DNA from: a virus
IMG/VR virus record: IMGVR_UViG_3300025674_000181
Span: 1 to 33,948 of that record
Direction: 5' to 3' (one strand)
DNA length: 33,948 nucleotides
How positions within the stretch are numbered: the first letter of the stretch is position 1; the number at the start of each line of letters is the position of its first letter. The position numbers and the translations under genes are program-made. The notes under the pieces are model-generated. The model did no database searches and was not told the origin of the DNA. It saw only the letters and a program-made list of their open reading frames with translations. Of the stretch, positions 27,497 to 33,948 are shown piece after piece.

Positions 27497-28357
27497 TTAA
27501 TTTAACCTAGGAAACCTTGGCTTAGATACCTCAAAATCTATAAATCCTACATAGAGCGAAGGTGATATAGCTTGCCTTATATTCTCGCTAATTTTTGAAG
27601 TTACAACTCTTTCTACATTAAAAACATTGTTTTTATTAGGTGTTATGGTATCAATATAGGAATATTTATCATTCTTTAAATCTCCATACTCATTAATTGG
27701 ATGATCTGGGAAATCAACAAATGCTATTGATCTATTCATAGTATCAGCAAACAACGATAACATTCCATCTAGTTGATATAAATTTTCTGCGAAAACTACA
27801 GATTTAAAGTTCATTTTCGTTTTATCTTCTCCCCCAAATGCAAAAGGTTCGTTTTCAATATATTCATTGTTTATAAATACTGCTGGGGTAACCATGTCAT
27901 ATGGCTCTATCCCGCTTTCTGGAACAAAAAATCTACTATTGTTTGTGAATTTGGATTCTACAATTAAACTTTCTTCGGTTTCATTTGTATTGTATACATT
28001 AAATTCTTTTATGGAAAAGCTTCCGCTGATTTTAATATTTTGGTTGGCGGCATTTCCAGTCATTACTATTCCACCATTTTGAAAATCAAAAAAATAACCC
28101 AGATCTTCGTCTTTTTTATCTAAAACTGCACCATCTCCAGATACATAAGTTGGAACCTTGGCTCCACCAACACCATCTTCAGTTACCCATTGTTTGTAAG
28201 GACTGCTATATCTATAGAATCCATCAGGTAATCTTTCATCTTCTACATAATACAATCTTCCTGTAATATTTTGATAAGCCTCTCCGTACTTTAGCATGTG
28301 GTGCTCGAACCACAATGTAAAGCTGGTTGTAGCCTGATGTCCGAAATTTACTTTCAT
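27497..28357 (-). CDS. Conserved neck / tail-completion structural protein (286 aa)
   Basis: A beta-rich protein with the segments FTLWFEHHMLKYGEAYQNITG, GFYRYSSPYKQWV, DFQNGGIVMTGNA and IKISGSFSIKEFNVYN, and a conserved-looking end SLYVGFIDFEVSKPRFPRLN. It resembles conserved proteins of uncharacterised marine tailed phages that I recall only by pattern. Its place between the gp10-like protein and the tail tube fits a tail terminator or head-tail joining protein. It overlaps the upstream gene by four bases (ATGA), indicating coupled translation and possibly partnership. No enzymatic motif is visible. Confidence 0.55.
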   Translation of the reverse strand: MKVNFGHQATTSFTLWFEHHMLKYGEAYQNITGRLYYVEDERLPDGFYRYSSPYKQWVTEDGVGGAKVPTYVSGDGAVLDKKDEDLGYFFDFQNGGIVMTGNAANQNIKISGSFSIKEFNVYNTNETEESLIVESKFTNNSRFFVPESGIEPYDMVTPAVFINNEYIENEPFAFGGEDKTKMNFKSVVFAENLYQLDGMLSLFADTMNRSIAFVDFPDHPINEYGDLKNDKYSYIDTITPNKNNVFNVERVVTSKISENIRQAISPSLYVGFIDFEVSKPRFPRLN

Positions 28358-29007
28358 TTTAAATTCTTGGCCCTCAACCTTTCTATTGATTTTGTAAAGT
28401 TTCCGAGTATTGAAGACATGTAAGAAGTTCTAGTATATCTAGATCTTTGCATTGAAATAGCTCCACCAGTTGAGCCTCCGCCCATAGCTTTCTCTGATGT
28501 TTTTCCGCCTTTTAGCTGTATTGCTGGGCCAGATCTTGAAGCTCCGAAATCCTTGCCTTCTCTGTATAAATAAAAACCTAGTCCAGATAAACCTGTCTCT
28601 ATGCCGTCCATCCAACTTCGACCTGATGCCCAAGGAATTGGAGTTAATGCAAACAACTCTTCTTTCGTAGGTTCATTTGTTAAGAAATTCCAAACCCCAT
28701 TTTTATATTTTAATCTAGTAATATTAGTTTGATTTAGTTTTGCTCTAACTTCTTTAAGCGGATCATCACCATCCTGAAACCCTATAAAGCTAAACAAATT
28801 TCCATATCCACCTAAAGTTCCACTACTATTACTAGCATTCTCTCCAGCATCAATTTCTATTGTTACTGGATGATTCTCAAATTCATCTATCATCCTTTGT
28901 TTAATAGCCTCAAATTCTCTCTCAACCATTTCTTTAACCTTAATTCCGATATTTTTATCTAGTTGATTATTTATTGCTTTTGTTACATCTATAGGTAGTT
29001 TTGCCAT
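28354..29007 (-). CDS. Neck/tail-completion protein, HK97 gp10-like candidate (217 aa)
   Basis: Starts with a long amphipathic helix (VKEMVEREFEAIKQRMIDEF), then HPVTIEIDAG, SGTLGGYGNLFSFIGF and a section with PIPWASGRSWMDGIETGLSG, ending in basic residues (SIERLRAKNLK). Helix-then-beta architecture and genome position fit small neck or tail-completion proteins such as HK97 gp10, but identity is weak. It is the first gene after the divergent promoter region and carries a candidate promoter motif 10 bases upstream, leaving only a very short leader. It overlaps the next gene by four bases. Confidence 0.5.
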   Translation of the reverse strand: MAKLPIDVTKAINNQLDKNIGIKVKEMVEREFEAIKQRMIDEFENHPVTIEIDAGENASNSSGTLGGYGNLFSFIGFQDGDDPLKEVRAKLNQTNITRLKYKNGVWNFLTNEPTKEELFALTPIPWASGRSWMDGIETGLSGLGFYLYREGKDFGASRSGPAIQLKGGKTSEKAMGGGSTGGAISMQRSRYTRTSYMSSILGNFTKSIERLRAKNLK

Positions 29008-29016
29008 ATTTTATAT

Positions 29017-29032
29017 AAAATATATACACTTA
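29017..29032 (-). promoter_or_regulatory. Candidate late promoter for the neck-tube unit
   Basis: On the minus strand the site reads TAAGTGTATATATTTT, 10-25 bases before the ATG of the 217-residue neck gene and inside the 73-base divergent spacer. It shares AGTGTATATAT with the site before the tape measure. The minus-strand genes downstream need their own promoter here because the preceding DNA (29081-31141) is transcribed in the opposite direction. Confidence 0.5.
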
Positions 29033-29080
29033 ATTTAGAAATTTTAATATAACAATCATATTATATATTGCTTAAAGAGC

Positions 29081-29374
29081 ATGGATAGCAAGGAAATTTT
29101 ACAGGAAAGGTATGAAAGGCACACAAAAAGTCTTTTTAAATCTTTTTTGTGCCTAATTGAAGACCTTCAATCAGATCATCAAATACATTTCTCTAAGCTT
29201 AAAAAAAATCTTCCCAGTGAATATCATTCATTAATTGAACAAGCTAATTATCTAGATGAAGATAAAATGAAATATCTAAGAAAAAAAATTTTAGATTTCG
29301 GGAATGACTCTTTAAGAAATCAAAATGAAGATTTAGAAAAATTTACTGTAATTTTTAATTTTAAACAAATATAA
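29081..29374 (+). CDS. Hypothetical helical protein, first gene of the reversed island
   Basis: A 97-residue, largely helical, charged protein (KEILQERYERHTKSLFKSFL, then LSSEYH-like NLPSEYHSLIEQANYLDEDK) with no membrane segment. It opens a three-gene plus-strand island inside a minus-strand structural region. The start lies 73 bases from the divergent neck gene. TTAAAGAGC precedes the ATG, but GAG is only one base away, too close for a standard Shine-Dalgarno. The stop lies 6 bases before the next gene. I do not recognise the family; it could be a small regulator or chaperone. Confidence 0.65.
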   Translation: MDSKEILQERYERHTKSLFKSFLCLIEDLQSDHQIHFSKLKKNLPSEYHSLIEQANYLDEDKMKYLRKKILDFGNDSLRNQNEDLEKFTVIFNFKQI

Positions 29375-29380
29375 TAATGT

Positions 29381-30142
29381 ATGAAAGAAATATATAGCTT
29401 TTCAATTGATGTAGAACGCGAGGTACAAGAAGATGTAACCAAGAAGCGTAAAAACAAAGAAACTGGTAAGATGGAAGAGTATACGGTTACTGAAACCGTA
29501 AAGAAAGAGGTTCCTATTAAAATTATATTAAAAGATCCGAATAGAAGGCAACTTGAAGAAGCTGACATTGAGTACAGCATTGAAATGAGTAAATGCATTA
29601 AAAGGGGAATCCTTACAAAAGCTATGTTGGCAAAAAAATATAGTGATTCTGGAGGATTACTTTCTGAAGAAGATGCTACAACCTTAACTAAACGCTATGC
29701 CCAACTTGGAGAGTTGCAAAACAAATATTCCAGAACATCCTCGAAACCCAAAAAAACTCCAGCAGAAGAGAAAAGAATGGGGGAGCTTTTGGGTGAAATG
29801 GCTGAAGTTAGAAGAGAAATTGTTGATATGGAAACTAGCTATTCTTCTTTATTCAACCATACTGCAGATAGTAAAGCTCAAAATAAAGTTCTTCTATGGT
29901 ATATGGTTCATTTATCTCATTATCAAGAAAATGAGTCTGACGAAATTAAACCATTTTTTAATGCTGAAGATAGCGAAGGTAAAATAGATCAATATTATGA
30001 AATGGATGAAAATGGTAACGAGCTTTTTGATTTAGCTAAAGATAAAATCGCAACCGTACTTAGTTTTTGGTACTACAGTGCAAATGCAACGAAGGAAGAT
30101 TTTGATAGTTTGAGTGAAGATTTTGACGCGGGTACTGTATGA
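29381..30142 (+). CDS. Conserved phage protein, tail-assembly chaperone candidate A (253 aa)
   Basis: The N-terminus forms a charged beta hairpin (IYSFSIDVEREVQEDV, then VTETVKKEVPIKIILKDPNR), followed by helices with LEEADIEYSIEMSKCIKRGI and TKAMLAKKYSDSGG, a middle coiled section, and NHTADSKAQNKVLLWYMVHL. The end is acidic. This layout resembles tail-assembly chaperones that bind the tape measure, and the usual chaperone slot between tube and tape measure is empty in this genome; both points are indirect. The gene is second in the reversed island and is followed 9 bases later by a 329-residue partner in the same frame, separated by TGA at 30140-30142 and another TGA at 30149-30151. Confidence 0.5.
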   Translation: MKEIYSFSIDVEREVQEDVTKKRKNKETGKMEEYTVTETVKKEVPIKIILKDPNRRQLEEADIEYSIEMSKCIKRGILTKAMLAKKYSDSGGLLSEEDATTLTKRYAQLGELQNKYSRTSSKPKKTPAEEKRMGELLGEMAEVRREIVDMETSYSSLFNHTADSKAQNKVLLWYMVHLSHYQENESDEIKPFFNAEDSEGKIDQYYEMDENGNELFDLAKDKIATVLSFWYYSANATKEDFDSLSEDFDAGTV

Positions 30143-30151
30143 TCTTCATGA

Positions 30152-31141
30152 ATGGAAAACGGTAAATATAAAAAAGCTTTTCGAGACATATCTTTTGGGT
30201 GCTCTAAATTTCCATACGAAAATGATTATGTTTATATAAAGCATTTACACCCAAGTGTTTATATAGATATTGAAGAAGAAGAAGATCGAATAAAGAATAA
30301 AGCTTTAAAAAGAGGAATACCTAGCGAAGAAACTGCCTACAAGAGGTGTATCGAGGATGGATCTTGGACAAAAGAGGATGAAGATTTCATCGGTTCTCAA
30401 CAATCTTTTGTGGATAACTTAAGAAAATCTAGCTCCTCGATTTTACTAAAAAGTGCTCAAAAAAAACATCAAGAAATGATTGATGAAGAATCTCGAAAGT
30501 TGAATGAAAAATTAGCTTTAAAGAATGATTTGATGGGAGCCACTGCAGAAAAATATGCTAAACAGCAAATTAATGATTTCTATATTAGATTAACTTTTTA
30601 TAAAGATAAAGATTGTTTAAATGCTTTATATTCTCAAGAAGAATATGACGAATTGACATACTCAGATTTATCTAAGTTAATATTAATTAATAATGATTTT
30701 AAGTCGTTGATAGGAGAAGACACTATACAGCATATGGTTCTTCAGGATTTCTTTTTTCCTTATATGTTTTTAGCTGAAAAGCCCTTTGATCTATTTGGAA
30801 AATCAATGTGTGAGTTAACTAATTATCAAGTTTCTGTTGTTTTGTATTCTAGGATATTTAAAAACATATTTGATAATAATGAAAACATCCCAGAAGAAAT
30901 CAAGAAAGACCCAGAAGCACTCATGCAATATTCAAACACTTCAAAAAATAAAGAACACTTAGATAGGCATTTGTCCATGGATGGGGCTACAACCGTCTTT
31001 GGAGCTAATAAAGATGACTATAAGCACCTTGGAGTAGATACTGGCGAAGTAAAGGGGTCTACGAGTCTCACAGAGGCTGCAAAGAAAAAAGGAGGAACCT
31101 TAAATATGCAAGATCTAATGAAACTAAGCGGAATAGATTAA
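30152..31141 (+). CDS. Conserved phage protein, tail-assembly chaperone candidate B (329 aa)
   Basis: A mostly helical soluble protein beginning ENGKYKKAFRDISFGCSKFP and YVYIKHLHPSVYIDIEEEED, then a segment with WTKEDEDFIGSQQSFVDNLR, a coiled region (KKHQEMIDEESRKLNEKLAL), TAEKYAKQQINDFYIRLTFY and a Ser/Lys-rich tail. Pairing with candidate A and the lack of any other chaperone gene suggest an assembly factor rather than a virion part, but this is inference. Its TAA stop (31139-31141) overlaps the stop of the convergent adaptor gene, with no terminator between, so the two transcripts must read through into each other's antisense. Confidence 0.5.
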   Translation: MENGKYKKAFRDISFGCSKFPYENDYVYIKHLHPSVYIDIEEEEDRIKNKALKRGIPSEETAYKRCIEDGSWTKEDEDFIGSQQSFVDNLRKSSSSILLKSAQKKHQEMIDEESRKLNEKLALKNDLMGATAEKYAKQQINDFYIRLTFYKDKDCLNALYSQEEYDELTYSDLSKLILINNDFKSLIGEDTIQHMVLQDFFFPYMFLAEKPFDLFGKSMCELTNYQVSVVLYSRIFKNIFDNNENIPEEIKKDPEALMQYSNTSKNKEHLDRHLSMDGATTVFGANKDDYKHLGVDTGEVKGSTSLTEAAKKKGGTLNMQDLMKLSGID

Positions 31142-31665
31142 TCTACTCCGTAAACTTGCCTTGGACCACCGTTTGTTGAATTATATTTATACAATAACTC
31201 TTTTATATTAAAATCTGCATCAGCAGAAAATTGAGCATATTGTTTTGAAGCTGTAACCTTAGTTGCAGGATTAGCCAGCATTGCCTGTCTTCTTATAACA
31301 CTATCACCGTCTCTTAACTCTGTCCAATCAGATGTTATAACAGTTGAGCTACCTGAAGAAGTTGAATCTGTAGTGCTTGAATTCGAGCTATCCATAGCCC
31401 CTATCAATATTTTTCTACCAAGCTTCTTATAATAATCTTTTAAAAATATTTGTCGATATATAGCTTGTTCTTCATCACCCATTTTAGGATACTCTCCGCT
31501 GTAAGAAGTGTGAATTAAAACATTTAGCTCTCCCATATTGTGCTGAAGCCAACCAGAAATATAATCTGGGCTGGCCAAAGAAGAATCTTGATCAAAGTCG
31601 TACTTGTATATGCCAGAAGCCAGATTCCCTATTTCATTAACAGAGGAATCGAAATCGTAACTCAT
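31138..31665 (-). CDS. Head-tail adaptor (connector) candidate (175 aa)
   Basis: Helical protein with DYISGWLQHNMGELNVLIHT, MGDEEQAIYRQIFLKDYYKK and LRDGDSVIRRQAMLANPATK, separated by a Ser/Thr-rich linker of about 20 residues (SNSSTTDSTSSGSSTV). Helical bundles of this size one or two genes after the major capsid protein are commonly head-tail adaptors of the HK97 gp6 type. The start ATG overlaps the upstream gene stop by four bases (ATGA). The stop codon overlaps that of the plus-strand 329-residue gene, an odd convergent arrangement. Confidence 0.6.
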   Translation of the reverse strand: MSYDFDSSVNEIGNLASGIYKYDFDQDSSLASPDYISGWLQHNMGELNVLIHTSYSGEYPKMGDEEQAIYRQIFLKDYYKKLGRKILIGAMDSSNSSTTDSTSSGSSTVITSDWTELRDGDSVIRRQAMLANPATKVTASKQYAQFSADADFNIKELLYKYNSTNGGPRQVYGVD

Positions 31666-32054
31666 CTAGAATTTAATATATTTCGAACTTTTTCAGCTAT
31701 AGCTTCTTCTGCTACAGGAGATTCTGTGGTTGATGTATACCTTGCCCCACCTTCTTTAGTTCCGTATTTAGTTTTAAATTCTTTTCGAATTTTGTTTTTA
31801 AGACTGGTTTTATTTCCAGACGGAAAAACACTAGCTTTTACAGCAAGTTCTTGAACTTGCCTAAGGTTCATTCCTTCAAGCATTTCTTCCAGAGTATCAA
31901 TTGAATTTGTTCCAAAAGGATTTTTCTTTTTTACTAAAATTTCTTCTATACTTTTTGATTTTTCATGGCTTTCATCGTGGATTGCTCCATCAATATATTC
32001 CATATCTAAGTTACCTTTTTTATTTTTTGATGATGTTGATTTTTTTCTTGGCAT
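31662..32054 (-). CDS. Small SAP/HeH-like domain protein in the capsid cluster (130 aa)
   Basis: The basic N-terminus (MPRKKSTSSKNKKGN) is followed by an acidic stretch and then, at residues ~50-95, a helix-extended-helix pattern: TLEEMLEGMNLRQVQELAVK, VFPSGNKTSLKNKIRKEFKT. This matches the SAP/LEM-like scheme of two helices joined by a short loop with a Gly and a Leu-Lys-rich second helix, often nucleic-acid binding. It lies between the major capsid terminator and the adaptor gene. It could bind packaged DNA or act in head completion. The start follows a candidate late promoter by 21 bases; no Shine-Dalgarno sequence is visible. Confidence 0.6.
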   Translation of the reverse strand: MPRKKSTSSKNKKGNLDMEYIDGAIHDESHEKSKSIEEILVKKKNPFGTNSIDTLEEMLEGMNLRQVQELAVKASVFPSGNKTSLKNKIRKEFKTKYGTKEGGARYTSTTESPVAEEAIAEKVRNILNSR

Positions 32055-32075
32055 GGCAAATTTTTAGGTTAATAT

Positions 32076-32093
32076 AATATGTATGTACACTTA
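32076..32093 (-). promoter_or_regulatory. Candidate late promoter downstream of the capsid terminator
   Basis: On the minus strand this reads TAAGTGTACATACATATT, ending 21 bases before the ATG of the SAP-like gene and starting 18 bases after the hairpin terminator. It shares AGTGTAYATA with the sites at 29017-29032 and 25546-25562. Confidence 0.5.
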
Positions 32094-32110
32094 TAATAGT
32101 CTCTAGATAC

Positions 32111-32140
32111 AAAAAAATCCACCGAAAGGTGGATTTTTTT
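32111..32140 (-). terminator. Intrinsic terminator after the major capsid gene (bidirectional shape)
   Basis: A perfect 13-bp stem, AAAAAAATCCACC with GGTGGATTTTTTT, closed by a GAAA tetraloop, begins 21 bases after the capsid stop codon. A and T runs flank both sides, so it works in either direction. It ends the decoration-capsid transcript. Confidence 0.92.
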
Positions 32141-32161
32141 GAAAAGAAGATGTTTTTTGAA

Positions 32162-33238
32162 TTAAACTCCCATAGAGAGAATAGCTCCGTCATTAATAAC
32201 GGTGCGACCTTCTTCAAGCTCGGCATAGTATCCGATCTTCTTTTGTCTGGTGACATATTGATCGTCAGCAGATACGGTGAGGGAAGTTCCAGATTCAGCA
32301 TCAACTGCAACTGCACGAAGCATAGCTTCACGAGTTCTGTCAAGACCGATAACAATGTCTTTACGATCATGTCCACCAATAAGAGTGTTAGCGACTTTTT
32401 GATACTTTTGACCTTCGCCAAGCTCATAGATTTCCATGAGGGATACTCCGTAGAACTCGGGCATTCCAGCTTGAGAGAAAAGAGCTTCACGCATAGAATC
32501 GGTAGCTGCAACAGTTCCTGCGCCAGCACCAGGGGTCACGCTGTTAGGACCTTTAGTATTCACTGGGTTGTAAGCAATCTCACGAAGATTTTGGATAACT
32601 TCTGGAGAAACGACCAAGTCGGTAAGACCACGTGAACGCTCAGGAGTTCCGCCATTCCATGCTGGATTGTTACGTTTTGCCTTGGTCAACATTCTATTAA
32701 AGTCGTCAAGGGTAAGAGTATCGGCTTTGTTTGATTGGACGTAAAGCTTGCTGGCATTGTCTGCGATAGTACCGAACAACAAACCAGCAGATGCATTCTC
32801 TTGTTGAATCAAGATTTCTTGAGCCAAGCGAGTCATGGTTTTACTTACCACATCAACTCGTGAACGAGCAGCATAGCGTTTATCAAAATCAACAGCACTT
32901 TCCAAACGGTAAGTGGAGATTTTCATTTCGCTATGTGTGGGAGTCACATGACTGGAGGGCAATCCGCCAGGAGCATTGGTGGTGTATACCTTGATGTACT
33001 CGTCGTCGGTAACATCATAGTATAGATCCAATGGAATGCTGGGGTTGTCGTCAGCTGCAAAGCTAAATGGGCTAAACAGGTTACTAATTGTTGGAACTGT
33101 GTCGATAACTTCAGCCAAAACTGGGCCAATAAAGGCTGCCAGTGCTTGTTGAGCTTCGTAAGCTACATCTCTGTCACGAGAGGCCATAGCTTTCACTAGT
33201 TCTAGTTGCTCTTCGGTTCTTTTAAGTGTAATATTCAT
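32162..33238 (-). CDS. Major capsid protein, HK97 fold (358 aa)
   Basis: Builds the icosahedral head. The sequence has the layout of short HK97-fold capsid proteins without a long scaffold arm: an N-terminal helix (RTEEQLELVKAMASRDRDVA), ALAAFIGPVLAEVIDTVPTI, a loop with NPSIPLDLYYDVTDDEYI, the long spine-helix region YRLESAVDFDKRYAARSRVD to MTRLAQEILIQQ, and a P-domain end with DRTREAMLRAVAVDA. AAAGG at 33249-33253, 10 bases before the ATG, supports the start. The base use is visibly less AT-rich than the flanking neck genes, as in highly expressed genes. No protease or scaffold gene is in the window; they may lie to the right. Confidence 0.9.
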   Translation of the reverse strand: MNITLKRTEEQLELVKAMASRDRDVAYEAQQALAAFIGPVLAEVIDTVPTISNLFSPFSFAADDNPSIPLDLYYDVTDDEYIKVYTTNAPGGLPSSHVTPTHSEMKISTYRLESAVDFDKRYAARSRVDVVSKTMTRLAQEILIQQENASAGLLFGTIADNASKLYVQSNKADTLTLDDFNRMLTKAKRNNPAWNGGTPERSRGLTDLVVSPEVIQNLREIAYNPVNTKGPNSVTPGAGAGTVAATDSMREALFSQAGMPEFYGVSLMEIYELGEGQKYQKVANTLIGGHDRKDIVIGLDRTREAMLRAVAVDAESGTSLTVSADDQYVTRQKKIGYYAELEEGRTVINDGAILSMGV

Positions 33239-33268
33239 TGTCTTTTAACCTTTATTGTTTAAATTAAA

Positions 33269-33904
33269 TTAGAGTTCGATCTTACAAACAGCGTAGCGTC
33301 CTTCAAGAGGATCTGCATTTGTTTGTGCTTCTCTAGCTCCAGTTGTTAATACTTTACCAATCTTAGTGGCATTAGTAGCGGTCTTGGAAACCTTACCACC
33401 TGCAGCAACATAAAGACCTTCACCAGGTGCAGGAATGTCACTGTCTCCACCTGCAAATGCCTTTGTACTCAAGGTGATGATACCCTTGGTAAGAACAGGA
33501 ACTGTTTGGCCAGAAAGTACTGCTTGAAGTTCGTCCTTCTTTACGGGATTAAAGAGAAGCTTCTCTCCGTTCTCATCAACATTAAGTGTTTGATAAAGAG
33601 TGAACCCAAGAGGAGTATCACCAACTGCAGAAGTTGCTTCAACTTTAAGCGGGTTGGTTGGATAAGGATTGCGTCCAACTGGAGAACTGTAACTTGCGAA
33701 CATGTCGGTGCTCTCAGTGGTATAATCATTAACGTCTCCGTCATGTTTTCCAGCTTTTACTTTTACAAGTACTCCGTCTGCGTTAATCCCGTCAGTAGCG
33801 GGAACTTGTGATATGAAAGTTTTGATGCTGCTAACGTCTACAGAGAACAAGTTAACGACATCATTTTCGTCATATTGTCTAAATGGTAATAGTCTATGTG
33901 CCAT
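33269..33904 (-). CDS. Putative capsid decoration / head-stabilising protein (211 aa)
   Basis: Lies 30 bases upstream of the capsid gene on the same strand. The protein is beta-rich, with ADGVLVKVKAGKHDGDVNDY, PLGFTLYQTLNVDENGEKLL and a C-terminal half with VPVLTKGIITLSTKAFAGG, EGLYVAAGGKVSKTAT, KIGKVLT and EGRYAVCKIEL. The last part resembles the small beta domain of capsid decoration or bacteriophage head proteins that list a barrel of short strands with Gly turns. Tailed phages often encode such a protein directly before the major capsid protein. No upstream promoter is visible in the 44 bases remaining at the window edge, and no Shine-Dalgarno sequence is clear. Confidence 0.68.
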   Translation of the reverse strand: MAHRLLPFRQYDENDVVNLFSVDVSSIKTFISQVPATDGINADGVLVKVKAGKHDGDVNDYTTESTDMFASYSSPVGRNPYPTNPLKVEATSAVGDTPLGFTLYQTLNVDENGEKLLFNPVKKDELQAVLSGQTVPVLTKGIITLSTKAFAGGDSDIPAPGEGLYVAAGGKVSKTATNATKIGKVLTTGAREAQTNADPLEGRYAVCKIEL

Positions 33905-33948
33905 GGTTATTAATATTTAATTGTTATAGATTCTTTGTTCAGAGCTTG

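Noticed and set aside
29320-29598. Minus-strand frame of 92 codons resembling a signal-peptide protein
   Set aside because: It overlaps the plus-strand conserved genes at 29081-30142 in antisense and looks hydrophobic only because those genes are Lys/Glu-rich.
29381-31141. Use of an alternative genetic code (TGA as Trp) to fuse the two island genes
   Set aside because: Other genes, such as those ending at 28354, 25628 and 13076, stop at TGA at natural protein ends and overlap the next start, and Trp is encoded by TGG throughout.
32129-32635. Plus-strand 168-codon frame and minus-strand 169-codon frame overlapping the capsid gene
   Set aside because: Both are shadows of the strongly supported major capsid gene in other frames.
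1-33948. CRISPR arrays, tRNA genes, insertion sequences or an integrase attachment site
   Set aside because: No regular short repeats with spacers, no cloverleaf-like segment, no transposase-like protein and no terminal inverted repeats were seen by eye.

Overview
This window is the late structural module of a long-tailed (siphovirus-type) bacteriophage. It is AT-rich and almost fully coding, with no bacterial genes, RNA genes, IS elements or CRISPR arrays that I can see. The tail-tip set (M-like, L, JAB-only K, I, J) follows the phage lambda plan, which suggests a Gram-negative host. The general look (low GC, conserved neck proteins, very large tape measure and J proteins) resembles uncultured marine phages, but the host cannot be named from sequence alone.

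Layout, read in the main transcription direction (minus strand, right to left): putative capsid decoration protein (33904-33269); HK97-fold major capsid protein (33238-32162); a strong hairpin terminator; a candidate promoter; a small SAP-like protein (32054-31662); a head-tail adaptor candidate (31665-31138); then an island of three plus-strand genes (29081-31141) embedded in the minus-strand programme; a divergent promoter region; two neck/tail-completion candidates (29007-27497); a two-domain tail tube protein (27409-25628); a second strong hairpin terminator and another copy of the candidate promoter; a giant 3565-residue tape measure protein (25531-14834); two proteins that look like tube paralogues (14832-13076); M-like, L-like, JAB peptidase and I-like tail-tip proteins (13079-10076); a 3214-residue gpJ-like tail-tip/fibre protein (10068-424); a 56-residue coiled-coil protein (370-200); and a partial gene leaving the left edge (190-1).

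The most interesting points are: (1) the tape measure carries an insert of about 1000 residues punctuated by seven G-x-[VI]-P-N-[FY]-[AV] motifs that delimit separate modules, one of which looks like a complete GNAT acetyltransferase; (2) the tube protein and two proteins after the tape measure share the same internally duplicated motif pattern, implying three paralogous two-domain tube-fold rings; (3) three genes, two of them possible tail-assembly chaperones, sit in reverse orientation and converge on the adaptor gene with overlapping stop codons, while the usual chaperone slot between tube and tape measure is empty; (4) an AGTGTAYATAY-type motif lies just upstream of three transcription-unit starts, two of them directly after hairpin terminators, and is a candidate phage-specific late promoter.

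Functional calls rest on reading the translated proteins and on remembered family features; no database search was run.
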